From Tolypocladium sp. Sup5 PDA-1 (lineage: Eukaryota > Ascomycota > Sordariomycetes > Hypocreales > Ophiocordycipitaceae): a stretch of 64,000 nt of DNA. The notes under the pieces were generated by a model. The model had not been told where the DNA came from. It saw only the letters and a program-made list of their open reading frames with translations, and did not search any database. This document shows positions 23,013 through 35,219 of the stretch, piece after piece. Made by a program: the position numbers and the translations under genes. The first letter of the stretch is position 1, and each line of letters opens with the position of its first letter. The stretch is taken from positions 25,039 through 89,038 of the forward strand of contig JPHH03000091.1 of the NCBI GenBank assembly GCA_000750105.3, in the 5' to 3' direction.

Positions 23013-23058
23013 GTCCGCCAATACAAACCTCGTTCATCCCCAGAGTGAAAAGCTACAC

Positions 23059-26000
23059 CTATTCCATCTCCATTGCACGACTGATACCGGACACCATCTG
23101 GTGGTCGCGGCCGCCGAGGCGAGCTCCGCATTCGTGGCACCGAGCCAGCTCCATCGGCATGCCACACTCGCCGATCGCGAACTGGAAACATACGGTTAGC
23201 GCATGTCTGCGGGCTCATTCAACCTGCTAGGGAGGATCTTACCGTATGGCCGTTCGGACACTTGTACCAGTGGCCCGAGTGGGTGGCGATGCCCCCCGCT
23301 CCGCTGACCATTGCAACCTTGATCGCCGCAAGCTCCTCCGCCGTGACGGGCTCGTACCACTCGCGGCCTAGGAACCGTTGAGCCCCTTCAACGTCCTTCT
23401 GGAGCTGCTCGGCACCGTCGAATGGCGAATTGCACATGTTCTCCGCGCTGTCAAGCAGTCTCTGAGCCGTGGTGATGTGGGCCGCAACGCTTTGCGCGTT
23501 TTCGACGCGACTCTGGTAGGACGACTGGAGGCACTTGGCAACTGTAGCGTAAATAAGACTGCCTAGGATCGCGAGTCTCAGAAGGCTGTTGGCCGAGCTC
23601 TCCTTCACGAAAGCCTCGCAATCCTTCAGGAGGGCCTTGACAGATTGATCAGGCAGTTGGCCAAGCTGTGATGCATCGGCTCCTTCTGTCTTGGAGATCA
23701 GACAGAATTGGTCAGTGAGTATGGTGGCTTGGATTCTGAGTCGTGCCAGTCGTCCACCAAGCATCACGCGCTTTTCTACGGCCGGCTTCGGTGCATCATC
23801 TAGCGCGAGGCCGACCAACCGAGAGTCAAGTGGCTCTCGAGACTTGGCTTCTAGGATGGCGTCGAAGAGCTTCTTCGAAGGCTGCTGCTCAATACTCATG
23901 GCTTCGCAGAACTTGGAGGTTTGTCGCTCAAGCTGCTTGAGTTCCTTGTATCGCTCCGACAAGCGATTCTTCGCCGTCTGATTTCGCCATGACGGTACGC
24001 CGGGTAGTGGATCGCGGCTCTGTTCCGACAGCGTGTTTCCTCGAGTCTCTTGGAGAGCCTTTCCCGCAGCCTCAATGCGTTGCTCCAGGGTCTCCAGCTC
24101 GCTCAGCCCTTTCAAAAAGAACCTCTTCGACGTCTCGTCCAAGACAGCCGCGTTGATGATCCGGTTGTACCGCTGGGTGGCAAACTGCCTTATGGGTCTC
24201 TTGCAATCCGGACAGCAAGGCACCGGCAAGAGGGCAGATGGCTCCAAAAGACCGGCGAACCTGCCCGCCACGTCAGCGGAATACACGGCGCCTAATCTCA
24301 CCAGCCCGTCAAGCGACTCGGCGGTGAAGAAGTGGCCACAGCCAAGAACGACGATGGGCGTTTCGTCGAGATCGATGTCCTTGTAGGATTTGAACTCGAG
24401 CAGGTCGACACGGTCGTTGGCCCTTGAGCCACAATCCTGGCAATATTTCTCGGGGCAGGGCTCGCCACACAGTCCGGGACATCGATGTCCGCAGCCGAGC
24501 GTCTTAGAGCATCTCTCGTCGCAAGGGAGGCGGTTGCAAGGTGCCGCGCACGGCATGGAGCAGCGGCCCTGATGCTCGCAGTGCCAAGCGCACCTCTCTA
24601 TGCATGGGGCGCACGGCTCTAGGCACTTGAGAGAACATCGCGAGTGCGCACAGCGCACCTAGATAGCGAGTCAGCGACGAAACAGAATGAAACACCAGAG
24701 AGCTGTCGATGGTTAAAGCACGCAGCAGTGACGAACCTCGCAGGGGCTTTCGCATGGAGAACATGGCTCGCTGGCGTGACAGCGTCGGCGGCACATGTGG
24801 TTGCAGGTATTGCGAGGCCTACCGCAAGCCTTCTTGCAGGTTTGGTGGCTTTCGCTGCCGGTGCCGTCCCTGGCTTGGCCCGTGCAGGTACCGCAAGTGC
24901 CGGGGCAAGTATGACCGCACTCCAGGATTTGTTTGCATGGAGTGGGACAGAGAAACACTGTCGAGCCCACATCGTTGAAACAGCTCGTGCTCAAACATGG
25001 CTGCAGACCGGGACGCTCTTCTTCACCTCAACAACGCACTGTATGTCGCCCAGCCTCAGTGTTTCAAAACACGGAACGCCATCCTTCTTGTGTCCGCAGG
25101 GAAGCTCGACTTGATCCAAGAGCACGTGGCAAGGTCCACACTTTTCCCCACACAGCTTGGGACATGTGTGGTTGCAGGTGAGCCGGACACGCGGACAAGG
25201 TTGCGGACAGAAGAAGATGTCATGCATCGCCTCCGAGTGGCATTTCGCCTGGCACTTATGGCCGCACTTTTCGAGCCGCCGGTCGCAAGGAAGCAAGCAT
25301 CCGCCTTCCGGACTATGCCGCAAAAAGTCGTCGGGCTCGCCGCACTGGATTGGCGTGTCTCTGTGGCGGGGACAGCAAAGGTTGAAGGACCGTCCCACAG
25401 CTCCGGCTTCGTCAAGCTGTCGGCGTACGTCAACCCACATGGGGATATTCGCGTATGTGTCGGCGTTGCCGATTAGGTACATGCCATGCTGCGCCCGGCT
25501 GAGCAGTACGTTGATACGATTCTTGGTCCTGAGAAACCCAGCTCTGCGTTCCTGGTTACTTCGAACCAGGGAGACGACGATGATCTTGGCCTCTTCGCCC
25601 TGGAAGTTGTCGACGGTGGCGAGGCGTAGTGACTCTATTAGGCGTCTTTTCTGAAGCTGGCTCTGTGTAGCCCTCTCTTCGGCGGCCCCGAGATCGAAAT
25701 CCTCCCTTGCCAGAGTCTCCTCATCACGGTCGCTCAAGCAGATATCGAAATCGCCGCTCAGAGCCGCTCGCAACTTTTGCAGCTGTCCAGTGTAGGGAGT
25801 CAGGACCGCGATGTCCGTGCTTCTGTATTCACCCTGTCGTACGAGATGTCCAACCAGGGCTTTGGTCATGCCAACCTCCCACTCGTTGCTGTGCGACTTG
25901 AGGCGTCCATCGTCGCTCGAAGTATCCTCCATGTTGTTATGGTCGAGCCAGAAGACGTTCTCTCGCATGCCAATAACATCAGGTAGGCTTGTGACTCTGC

Positions 26001-29000
26001 TGTGGTCTTGGAGGCCAGGGTACATAGTGTTGCGGATAAGACTCGCAATCTCAGGACGCATGCGCCGCTGGACGTCGAGCTGCGCGATGGGCATGATCGG
26101 CAAGCCGGGCTCACCGGCAGCGAGTCTCTCGAACTGGCTCCTGTCTAACTGGTAGAGCATGCCCCTCGGTGTCTCGAGGCTGAGGGCGTAGTTGTTGATC
26201 TGCGGCCGGAGCTGCTGGTGATCGCCGATCTGGATGAAATGCTCGACGCCCGGCATCAAGGCCGAGATAACGTGAGCCTCCAGCACCTCGGCCGCCTCTT
26301 CGCAGACCACGATCTTTGCTCGTAGCTTTTGGAGAGTTGCAATGTCTCGGGCTAGCCCCGTCGTCGTGATGCCGATCACATCGGCCGTCAGGAGAGCCCT
26401 GCGATTGACCTCGCTATGTACCGAGTTCACACGATCGCGGAGTTCTTCAGACTGCTTGATGTCGGCAAACAGCTGTTCAGTTTCTTCACGTTGAATTTGC
26501 TCGAGCCAGTGCTCTGTTAAGATTCGCCGCTCGGATGGTAGCAGGGAGTTGACGTCTTGTTCGGCCATGACCACAAGCACATCCACATTCGGCTGGCCTG
26601 TTCGTGATTAGGACACAACCTTGCGATTCCCATTCTCCGAGCTCAACCACACTTCTAAGGGATCCCTGCCAACGACGGTGAACCCGTCCATCTCGTCGTG
26701 GAACAGCTGGGGGTGTATCTTTGGGTGTCGCCGCTGAACGAATCGCTTCATGGCCGCCCATGGGAAGCCCTTCCGCATCTTATGCAGCGTTCCCAGTCTC
26801 TTGCCAGCTCTGGCCAGTTGTTCCTCGTGCTTTGAGTAGGTGCTGCCCAATATGTAACCCTCATGCTTGGTCTTGAGAATGTTTTCGCTGACGGCTTTGA
26901 GATTGTGGCCTTCCAATTCGAGAGAGCGACTTTGTCCACCAATGCGGATGATCTTGTGAATGCCGACGGCCAATAGGTGTCGAAGGAACTGATCCAAAGC
27001 ATGGTTCGTGTAACAGCTAATGCCGAAATTAGAGACAACGTTTACTCAACACCGCTGGGACGGGAGACCTACATGACTATGATTGGCCCGAGGCGTGCCG
27101 CCGTCTTGGAGGCAAGTAGGACTTGGATGAGCTTGACGCCAAGGAATGACTTGCCCGTTCCTGGTGGGCCTTGGATCAAGGCAAATTCGCGGGTAAGGGC
27201 ACAAACTAATGCGCGGCACTGGCCACGGTCGAGGCTAGTCCGGGCCTCAAGCTCGTCGAGGAGCAACGGGTCGTCGGGCGACGCCGCTGAGGTTACAAAG
27301 AGGAGGTTCCCTTTGCCGTTGGCGATCGAATCCAGTGGAAAGGAAAAGCCTGGATGTCGCGCGTACCGTGGCGGAGCCGGATTGGCAACATGACCAGTCG
27401 TCTTGTTTGGATTCGGGACAGTCCACTCCTGGAAGGGCAGCTCCCCCACCCCAATCATCTTTTGCAGGTTCTGCAAGATGGGCGTGAAGGTCGCGGGGAT
27501 TAGACCGGGCAGGGCAACCAAGACACCTTGACCCTTTTTGTGGTAGATCTGGGCCAACAGCTGCAGATCTCCGAGTTGGAGCCTGGCCAACTTCGCGACG
27601 ATGGCTCCCATGTGGGATTTGGAGACGAGGTTCTGCTCTTGGGAGGCTTTCGCACCCTTTTCGCTGACGATCAGCAGCAGCGGCACGACATTCTCCTCGG
27701 CTGAGCAGAGCAGACAGATCAAGCCACCGGGCTCCAGCCTCTTCGAATTCTCCCACCAGCGTCGACGCACTTCAGCGCTCTTTGGGTACAAGTGGTGTGG
27801 AAGGGAGAAGGCGACGTGGACTTCGAACCCACGCTTGCCATCCACGGAAATGTGCGTAATTGATGCATTCTGATACAGGTGGGCGCCCAGGCCTCGGCTG
27901 GGAAGTCGGGAAGGAGGCGTCCCGTCCTCGAAGGAAAGCATTACCGGGCTGAGGACGCCCTTGAGCGGACCGAAGATATCGTGGCGTAGGAGTCGGAAGT
28001 GCGTGTCGAAGTATCGTTGGACTGGATCGTCGTAGAAGTGGGATTGGCGACAGTCTGTGGACGGAAGATAGTCTGGCTGGTCGCTGGTTACTTCGGCGGT
28101 GGTTGGGACTATGCTGATGCGGGTTATGTCCATGTCATCGTTGTCGTGTCTGCCCCCAGGAAGTGGCAGGTCGATTGGATAGACCGAGGGGACTGCGGCG
28201 AGAGGGATGGTATTCGGGTGCCCGTCCCCGCCGGTGGAGAGGTTCGTCATGAGGCCGTTGGAGAGGTTGACGATCTTGCGAAGCACGTCCAAACGCTCCC
28301 TCCGTGAAAGGTAAACCAGCCCTGAAACGGCTCCAGCCACATCAAGGATACCGAACAATTGTTCTAGTCGATCAAAGAGCACGGGCAAGTCGTCATGGAA
28401 GGAAGCCCGCTTCTCGCGGGAGCTGGTACATGGCCTCGAGAATGGCGCCAAGGCAGCGATCCAATCTCTCGGGGTTGCAACGGACCGGGTTCCGATCCGA
28501 CGTGGCTAACAGGCTTTGGCAGAGGTCTAAGAAGAACGCAACAGCCCTCTCACCACGGGTGCCGCTGATGATGTTGTACAGCGTGCCGATACAAGTATCG
28601 ATAGAGAGAGAGTCCAGGATAGCAGCGTGTGTGATAGCTCGCAGGAAGTCTTCGACAAGGTTGATTTCGAATCCGCCGTGGGATGCCACTCTGACCTTGA
28701 GGGTCAGGTGTAGATACTGGCATCCGAAGGTGTTCGTGCTATCATCGACGAGGTCTCTGACCAGCATTTGCTGGCTTTCGCGGCTTTCTCCGTTGAGAAT
28801 CGCAAGAGCTCCTGACCAGATCTCTCTCAGGGTCAGTATGTTGTCCCTCTCCTGAGGTAATGGGCTTCTCCAAAGGAATCGCCTCCAGTCATTGTACTCC
28901 GTCCTGTCTTCATCTGCATAGGCTGGAGTACCATGACGGTCGCCTGATTGACGCACTCTCGAGCCATCGCCGCGGCTATCTTCGTGGGAGAACTTGCAGC

Positions 29001-29160
29001 TCGATCCAAACCGACACGTGCCGGGTCCTTGAAAGAACCGGCACGGATGGGACTGTGGTTGAGCTCGTCCTGGACGCGGCGAGTTACTCGAGAAAGGGCT
29101 ACCTCGTCCGCGGCTGGCCTGGGTTCGCCAATTTCCTCGAGTGCGGCTAGTCTCTGCCAT
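23059..29160 (-). CDS. NFX1-type zinc-finger SF1 helicase with RZ finger, lesions present
   Basis: ZNFX1-like protein of about 1,970 aa, probably an RNA helicase with RNA-silencing or RNA-binding roles by family analogy. Exons: 29160..27073, 27016..24737, 24658..23243, 23181..23059 (all GT-AG introns). Order of parts: CCCH finger (CRFFQGPGTCRFGSSCKFSH), helicase motif I QGPPGTGKS, motif II VCEEAAEVLE, GDHQQLRPQ, RMRPEI, TVDNFQGEEAKIIVVSLVRS, NVLLSRAQ, a run of NF-X1 Cys/His fingers, a coiled region, and a C-terminal RZ finger (YKCPNGHTFAIGECG...CHECG). Splicing of the last intron creates the RZ finger exactly. Lesions: a -1 frameshift near 28415, in-frame TAA at 26608..26610 and a frameshift near 24997. 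Homology continues in order across each, so the gene is recently inactivated or the assembly has errors. Confidence 0.85.
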
Positions 29161-29566
29161 CGGGGACTGGGGTCTCCAAAGGAAGCAGGGAAGGATTGGG
29201 TGATGCACTCATGGGGTGAGCTCGGAGGCAATTGATTGTCGAAGGGGAATGGAGACGTCGTTTTTGAAGGGTGTGAAGATGGACAAAGGAAGCTTCGGAG
29301 ACTATGTAGGGGACGCCCTCATATCGTGGGTCGCAAGGCTGGGCGTTGCATTCGTTTGCCTGCAGGAGGCCACTACGTATCCACTTGGGCATCGAATCAT
29401 GAGTGCCCACGTATTTCCTGCAAAAAGAAGTACTGATCATGTTGCAGGCTCTCTGATCAAAGGCCTAGTTGGCCCTTCCCCGTGGCTGCATTTGATGGTA
29501 AGTGGCTACAGTGTCTCAACCACAATAGGAGATTAGATTCGATTCAATTCTAAGCCTTTCAGTGGT

Positions 29567-29680
29567 CAACTTGTCAACAAACAAACGAACTTTTACCTCA
29601 GAGCGATATCCCAATACAAGCAATACATTGCCAATATGAGCATCCCCATATTGCATTGCCACAATAGAAGTGGCCAAACA
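29567..29680 (+). repeat. Dispersed repeat copy A (MITE-like)
   Basis: Matches 44878..44991 in the same orientation: TTGTCAACAAA(C/T)AAACGAAC, then TTTTAC, CAATA, ACA(T/TG)TGCCAAT and CATCCCCATATT. A CAGTGGTCAAC-like start precedes it near 29561, reminiscent of a hAT terminal repeat. It lies between the NFX1 gene and the end of the BTB gene. Confidence 0.65.
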
Positions 29681-29795
29681 GATATAGCACAAGCCCAACA
29701 CTTTCCGACACGGCACATTGTCCGCCTACTGTTGCATCTGAACCTGCATATTTGCCGAGAAAAAGGATCATCAAGTCCTGGTTCCAATGAGAGAG

Positions 29796-30865
29796 CTAGG
29801 TCGAGTTAAAAGTAAAGGATTGACTTGGCCAGTGATTGGGGTATCTGAGGATGTGAATCCCCAGGAGAGGCACTTCAGCAAGGAGACACGCCGCATCGTC
29901 CTTGTGTATCAGACGCTCTTGGTGGTCATGGAAGACCTTGACCACGATGTCGCGTAAGCCTCTGTCGGAGTCTATGGTCGAGGTGTATACCTCGCGCGCA
30001 GCCTCGAAAAAGCTATCGGTGTTCCAGAGATTTCGAGCCGAGTTGCTGAAGTTCTCGATGGCAAGTGCCTTGAGTCCTTCAACCATGTACTTCTCGGCGA
30101 GTGCGTATACTCGGGCATGGAGGACGAGGACAGAGTCTGCGACGGAAGAGTTGTCCTGGAGGTTATGGCCCGGGTGGTGCGATTCTGCGGGTGTTGACAA
30201 GGAAAAGTCGTACATGAGGCGGTAGAAATACTGGAGCATACAGTCGACAGCATGAGGGTCGTCGCTAGAAAGGTCAATAGTTGCTTTAAACGGGCTCGTA
30301 TGCGGCTCGTGAGATTTCCTGCCAAGGTCGTACTTGCAAGCCGCCTTCAAGGGTTTGGAGCGCCCGCAGATGAGAGACCAGTGTAGGTAGTAGTGCTTGC
30401 CAGCTACGACAGTCAGGTCGGAGTTCTCTCCTGTGTCGAAGAGTCTTATGTGACGAGGTTAGAGGCTTGGGTCAACATGAGAAGTATGGTTGCTTACTCT
30501 CCAAGTGAAGTCATGAGTTCTCTCTGCATCGTGTTCTGCAGAGCCATTGTGACTGGGTCAGCGGCTTTGGGGTCGACTTGCTCGCGAAAGAAGGTAGTTG
30601 AAGCTGTAGACGTAGGAACCGGTTTGAAAATTTCGGGGAAGGCAGCGCGGGCGACAGACGTAGATTCGAAGATGCGGTCGCGCAGCAACGACTGAAGGAT
30701 TTGAACGAGCCTTTCGTTAGCAAAAGTGGACACAGCCAATTTATTTTGTTGAACTAGCTGTCGAATAGGCTTTTGTTTGCGCAGGCGGGCGTTGTCGAAC
30801 TGGGTAAAGATGGCTCTGCAAGGAGAGCAGTAAACTCGCTTTCTGTCTGCCCTCGAGGGTTCCAT
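29796..30865 (-). CDS. BTB/POZ domain protein
   Basis: Two exons, 30865..30498 and 30444..29796, joined by a 53-nt GTAAGC...CATAAG intron that restores SLGELFDTGENSDLTVVAGK, the typical start of a fungal BTB fold. It is followed by HWSLICGRSKPLKAACKYD, FKATIDLSSDDPHAVDCMLQ and YFYRLMYDF, then a helical part with ALAEKYMVEGLKALAIENF. BTB proteins of this fungal type are thought to mediate protein-protein contacts, sometimes as Cullin-3 adaptors; no BACK or Kelch domain is visible. The start is uncertain: ATG 30865 gives an unusual N-terminal extension, ATG 30547 (MALQNTMQREL) is closest to the usual family start. No lesion. Confidence 0.78.
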
Positions 30866-30919
30866 GACATAGACGGATCGGAGAATGGAAGCGGAGCTGA
30901 CTTGGAGATGGCGCAAAAT

Positions 30920-32125
30920 AATAACCTGTGGCTTGGGTCCAAGATGCGTCGCGTAACCAAATCCAAACTCGAACAGGCCCCTGTCTGCTTAGTCCGCTTC
31001 CCAGGGCGACTTGAATGCGGTGACAGTCATTCAAATCAAGCTCGGTCATGGCATCGAGGGCGGACTGAAACATGCAGCCAACTGCAGGTGCACAACCGGC
31101 CAGGGCTCCAATGACCACGAGCCACGCTCTGGCCCACTATTTGACCCTCCATTTCTGCACATCAGGCCGCCGCCGACTTTGCCTTGCCAAAGGTCGCGGC
31201 CTCGCATCAAGACTGGTTGGTTACATCCTTGGCGGTTTCGCATGCACATCGCTCTCAGCCAAACACTTGGGCATCAAGCCGCGGCAGATCCAAGGTAATT
31301 AATGGTACGGCCCGGGACGAAACAACCATCTCGGGAGTTGACTGCGAACGGGGCCATTCCACGATCAAAGCACAGTTGGACAGAGCCAGCCGATCTGAAA
31401 GGTTCCTGCGAATCACATGGAGGGCTTCAAGCCCACGCTGCCCCAGTCAATCGAACCGCCGTGATGCTCAGGTTCGGGCGGGGTGGGCCATACTAGCGGT
31501 TGCAGTTCCGGAGAGCGGAGAGGCAAACGCACTTCCATTGTGGATCCTGTGCGCAGTCCGTCAAGTTGCTCTGGCGATTTTAGCATGGTGACGACGCTAC
31601 CTAGCAGCGAGGTTGGGGCTGCAACGAAGTCTTACGATGTACCGATGCGCGCTATCATATCTCAGCTACATCTGGTCCCCCCTCTTTAACTCTCTTATCT
31701 CCACATGATAGGCACATCAGCAAGCGACCTTTTGAATTGGCGCCTGGTCTGATATACCAACGGTCACGTCTCAGCAGGCCCTGGGTCGGGCCGCTGAGAC
31801 AAGGGGAAACAACGCGAGGCAGTGAGATGGTTTCAAACCCAGCCTATCATCGTGTGATATGTTGGCGAACTATCCTGCGTGTCAAGAGAGTTTTGGTCAA
31901 TAGTGCATTCAGAGCATGGGTGCAAAACATGATACTGTCCGATCTCGTTCCAGCACATCTCTAGGTTTATGTCCAGTCACATTAAGCCCAATTATAGTGA
32001 TCGTTCATCAAGAAGCATCAATCGATGCCAGGATAAATGTTTGACGTCCAACAAAGAGGCCAGGGCAATTAAAGCTCGCTGGGATAAGACAAAGAGCGAA
32101 TATCTTTTTCGTATTGTTTATCCAA
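30920..32125. other. Intergenic, nothing recognised
   Basis: No coding signal or repeat was found here. Open frames are short and overlap on both strands. Confidence 0.4.
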
Positions 32126-32127
32126 AT

Positions 32128-32486
32128 CTAAATGGAACTGGTGCCATGAATGTTTCGCCAGTGCTTCTGCAAGTTGTACTTGCGCGTAAATATTTTGCTA
32201 CACTGGTCGCAGACGAATTCTTCAGGGATAAACCAGCGCTGCTCAGCCCAAGGCCTGTGAGCAATCTCAACGTGTCGACGCATGTCTCGCTGCTCTGCTG
32301 TGGTATGATCGCAGCGAGGGCAGTTGACAGGCTTGACATGTGTCTTCATATGCTTCCTGTAACCTGTCAGCTACAGTATAGTCAGTTGACGAGTGTGGGA
32401 GTAACATGCCTGAAAAGGCCCTTTTGTGGGAAATTGTCTTCGCAGTCGCAGATGTAAGCGAGGTTCGTAGAAACCTTCGTCGGCAT
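32128..32486 (-). CDS. Small C2H2 zinc-finger protein, GC-AG intron
   Basis: Exons 32486..32410 and 32356..32128 give a 101-aa protein of three zinc fingers: a partial first one (YICDCEDNFPQKGPF then RKHMKTH), CPRCDHTTAEQRDMRRHVE-IAH and CDQCSKIFTRKYNLQKHWR-NIH. The 53-nt intron starts GCATGT after CAG and ends GGTTACAG. A GT start inside it (GTTACT) would not restore the frame, while the GC start joins FR to KHMKTH perfectly and the total is a multiple of three. Probably a nucleic-acid-binding regulator; upstream exons may exist, as the first finger is short. Confidence 0.65.
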
Positions 32487-33044
32487 GACTGCTCCTCCTT
32501 GATATTTGGTGGAATAGGCGTGTGATATCCACGGGTCTGCCCAAGAGCCCCAAGCAGGAACAAGGCTTCATAGAATCTGCCCAGGAGTTTCTGATACGCG
32601 TCCAGTCTGGGAGTGCCGACGCGCTTCGGCGTAGCTTTGAATGAATATTGCCAACTAACTTGAACTGAGTTTGAAATTCTCGAGAAAGCCGTAGTGAGTT
32701 GCAAATTTCTTCAGAGAGAAGTACTTGGAAAGTGAACCAAAGGCCGGGAGTCAAATTATTCAATATATAAGGTTGTACAACAGCATTCCTCGTTTCTTTT
32801 TGTACTCTACGTTCGACACTTCCGAATGTGGAGACCTGCGTATCAGTTGGGCATCAACTGGCTTCACTCCATCAAGCGCATTGCTCCGATGAACAGACAG
32901 ACGTGTAGTATATGTGAGTCAAATATGGATTGGTTTACACATCCCGCTCCCAATGCTGATCGTGTCTGGGTGCCTGACAAGTGCCTCGTTGGGAGCTAAC
33001 GCTCAAGCAATGTGGGAGTCCTACAAAGTACCCAGGAGACCCTC

Positions 33045-33134
33045 TGACCTGCGGGATGCCCACTGATCTGCGGGATGCCCACTGATCTGCGGGATGCCCA
33101 CTGACCTGCGGGATGCCCACTGATCTGCGGATGT
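33045..33134. repeat. 19-bp minisatellite, about 4.7 units
   Basis: Tandem units of TGATCTGCGGGATGCCCAC, with the variant TGACCTGCGGG... in units 1 and 4. The last unit is truncated. It is in intergenic DNA and no protein is implied. Confidence 0.9.
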
Positions 33135-34238
33135 CTAGGCATCAACCCACCATCCAATAACTTCCGTATCAGCGCCGCTGCGGCGGGACGATTGTGCTCT
33201 GCGCATCAGCTCCTCTCCGCAGAGCTCCTGGCGCGTTTTCAGTATTTGTGCAGTACAAAACGGAAACTGTTATCGATGTCGCATTCTGGAGAATTGTCTC
33301 AGCGGGACGGCGTCCTGTCTGGTTGCATCCGGTGCTTGCAAGAGACTTGCTGACCCAGCAGAAGTGCATGTATTTTGGTGATCTTGCCTACTGCGTGCGA
33401 AGTACTAGCGTATCTTAATCATCACTACCTGCAGGGGAGAGGGTCATGCAGGAAGCCGAGTGGCTGACCCCTTTGTTGAAGTAGTGGTGGGCTTCCACAA
33501 GCAATTATTGGCCGGATGCAACGCTGCCCAACTGTACCTGGACCACGTCATCGCCGCATATTCATTTGCATCAACGCGAAGTTGTCGTCTGGGTTGAGCA
33601 AGAGCCTTTTGGGGGGGGGGGGGGGGGGTAGCCCTAGACCCTTCAGCTTCTCTCCATCACTGGCTTTTGGTCACATATTCGTCTCTGGCGACCAGCAACT
33701 TCGGGCTGTTAGTAATATCGCTGTAACCGACCACCACCAACGGAGAAGTTTGCGCAGATGAGTTCATGAGCCCTCCGGGTACCGGGATCACCGGGACCAC
33801 CAGGTGCTGGGGGCCCACCACGTCCGGCAGGAGCCGCGATGGGCGACGGATGTAAACTAAAGATGCAGCTAATCCCACGTCGAGGGTGGATTCTCTGGGA
33901 TAGAAGTGCGATCAGCAGATCGGGTATCAGCATTAGCGGTCTCACTTTGCGGGCTTGGACGCCGTGGTCGCAACTGTTGGCCACGGAGGCGCAGTAACAG
34001 CTGCGCTTCCCGCACTGGCGGTTTCAGGTTTTCATTATGAGAACTTGACGCATTCGGTAATAGCATCATGGTTGGAATGCAGTTGCATGCCGATGATTGG
34101 CGAGTTTGAAACAGCTAATCAGCATCAGTGGGTATAAAAACTTAGTATATGTAGGCCCGGAATAAAGCCCTCATGTATATCCGAAGGCTTTCTAGGTAAT
34201 TCGAACTCATACCACATATTTGAACAGAAAATCCAAAC
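33135..34238. other. Intergenic with an 18-base poly-G run
   Basis: No gene is recognised. The run of G at 33611..33628 is the longest homopolymer in the window and could form G-quadruplex structures on the plus strand. The last part should hold the promoter of the RBR gene. Confidence 0.6.
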
Positions 34239-35219
34239 ATGGAGCTGGAGTGTACTGTTTGTGCCGAGATCAAGGGCGCCGCCGACTTTCCCAGATCCTC
34301 TGTATCTGAAGAGTGCGCACATAAATCGACAACTTGCCTCCACTGCATCGAATCTTCTATCAGATCCGAACTTCACAACAAATTCTGGAAAGAAATTGGG
34401 TGTCCCGAGTGCACCGCCGTGCTCAAGTATGAAGATGTCCAGCGCTACGCCGATGCGGAGACACGACAGAAATACGAGGACCTGTCCCTTCGGGACACCA
34501 TCCAGCAGGACGATGACTTCATATGGGTATATCTTTCCCCCACCCCAGCCAATACCTTTTGTCATCACCCACTAATATTGTTTGCTTCTTAGTGCACCTC
34601 TGGCTGCGGCTATGGCCAGATTCATGAAGGTGGCCACGACCGACCAATAGTGAAATGCAACTCATGCGGCCACTTGACGTGTTTTCTCCACAAGATGCCC
34701 TGGCATAAGAGCTTGACATGTAATGAGTACGACGCGATGCAAGCCGACCCGGAAAACTTCCGGTCTCGTGTCGAGCGCGAGAACAAGGCGGCCGAGCAGG
34801 GAGCCGAGGCTCGTCGTGTCGAGGAGATCAAGGCTAGCGAGGAGAAGATCAGAATGACGACAAAGCGTTGTCCTGGATGCGAGAGGCATATTGAGAAAAA
34901 TGGAGGATGGCAAGTCTTGTACCCTCGCCTGCTGTTCAGATCGACGGCCTCGCTAACTCAAGACGGACGCCAGCTCACACATGACTTGTAAGATTCAATT
35001 TCCCTGTTCAATTCTCATTTCTATGTGGCGTTGTCAGGCGCTTAAGAGATGCTACGAGCCCCCAGAGAGTATCTCCGTCGTGCGGTTGCGCAGCTGTCAA
35101 ATGAGTCGTCGCTTTGACACATACCATCTTGACTAGGTTTTAGCTGTGCGCACCAGTTCTGCTGGGTTTGTGGTGCAACATGGAGTACTTCCCACTCTTG
35201 CTGCGGCGGCCGCTTCTAG
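34239..35219 (+). CDS. RBR (RING-IBR-RING) E3 ubiquitin ligase, GC-AG intron and 14-nt exon
   Basis: Predicted RING/HECT-hybrid ubiquitin ligase of 233 aa. Exons: 34239..34526, 34593..34909, 34974..34987, 35137..35219. Exon 1 has the first RING cysteines (LECTVCAE, CLHC, GCPEC). Exon 2 has the IBR (CTSGCGYGQIHEGGH, VKCNSCGHLTC) and the start of RING2 (KRCPGCERHIEKNGG). Removing an intron that begins GCAAGT (34910..34973, branch CTAAC) and a 149-nt GTAAGA intron rebuilds NGGCSHMTCFSCAHQFCWVC, the canonical RING2 signature with catalytic Cys in HMTC. The third exon is only 14 nt. The frame is a multiple of three. The protein is short for an RBR, and N- or C-terminal substrate domains are lacking. 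No lesion. Confidence 0.85.

Noticed and set aside
25000..25025. 26-nt GTGAAG...CTGCAG intron that would restore the NFX1 frame
   Set aside because: Too short for a fungal spliceosomal intron, and it would remove conserved residues (KKSVPVCSH). A small indel is more likely.
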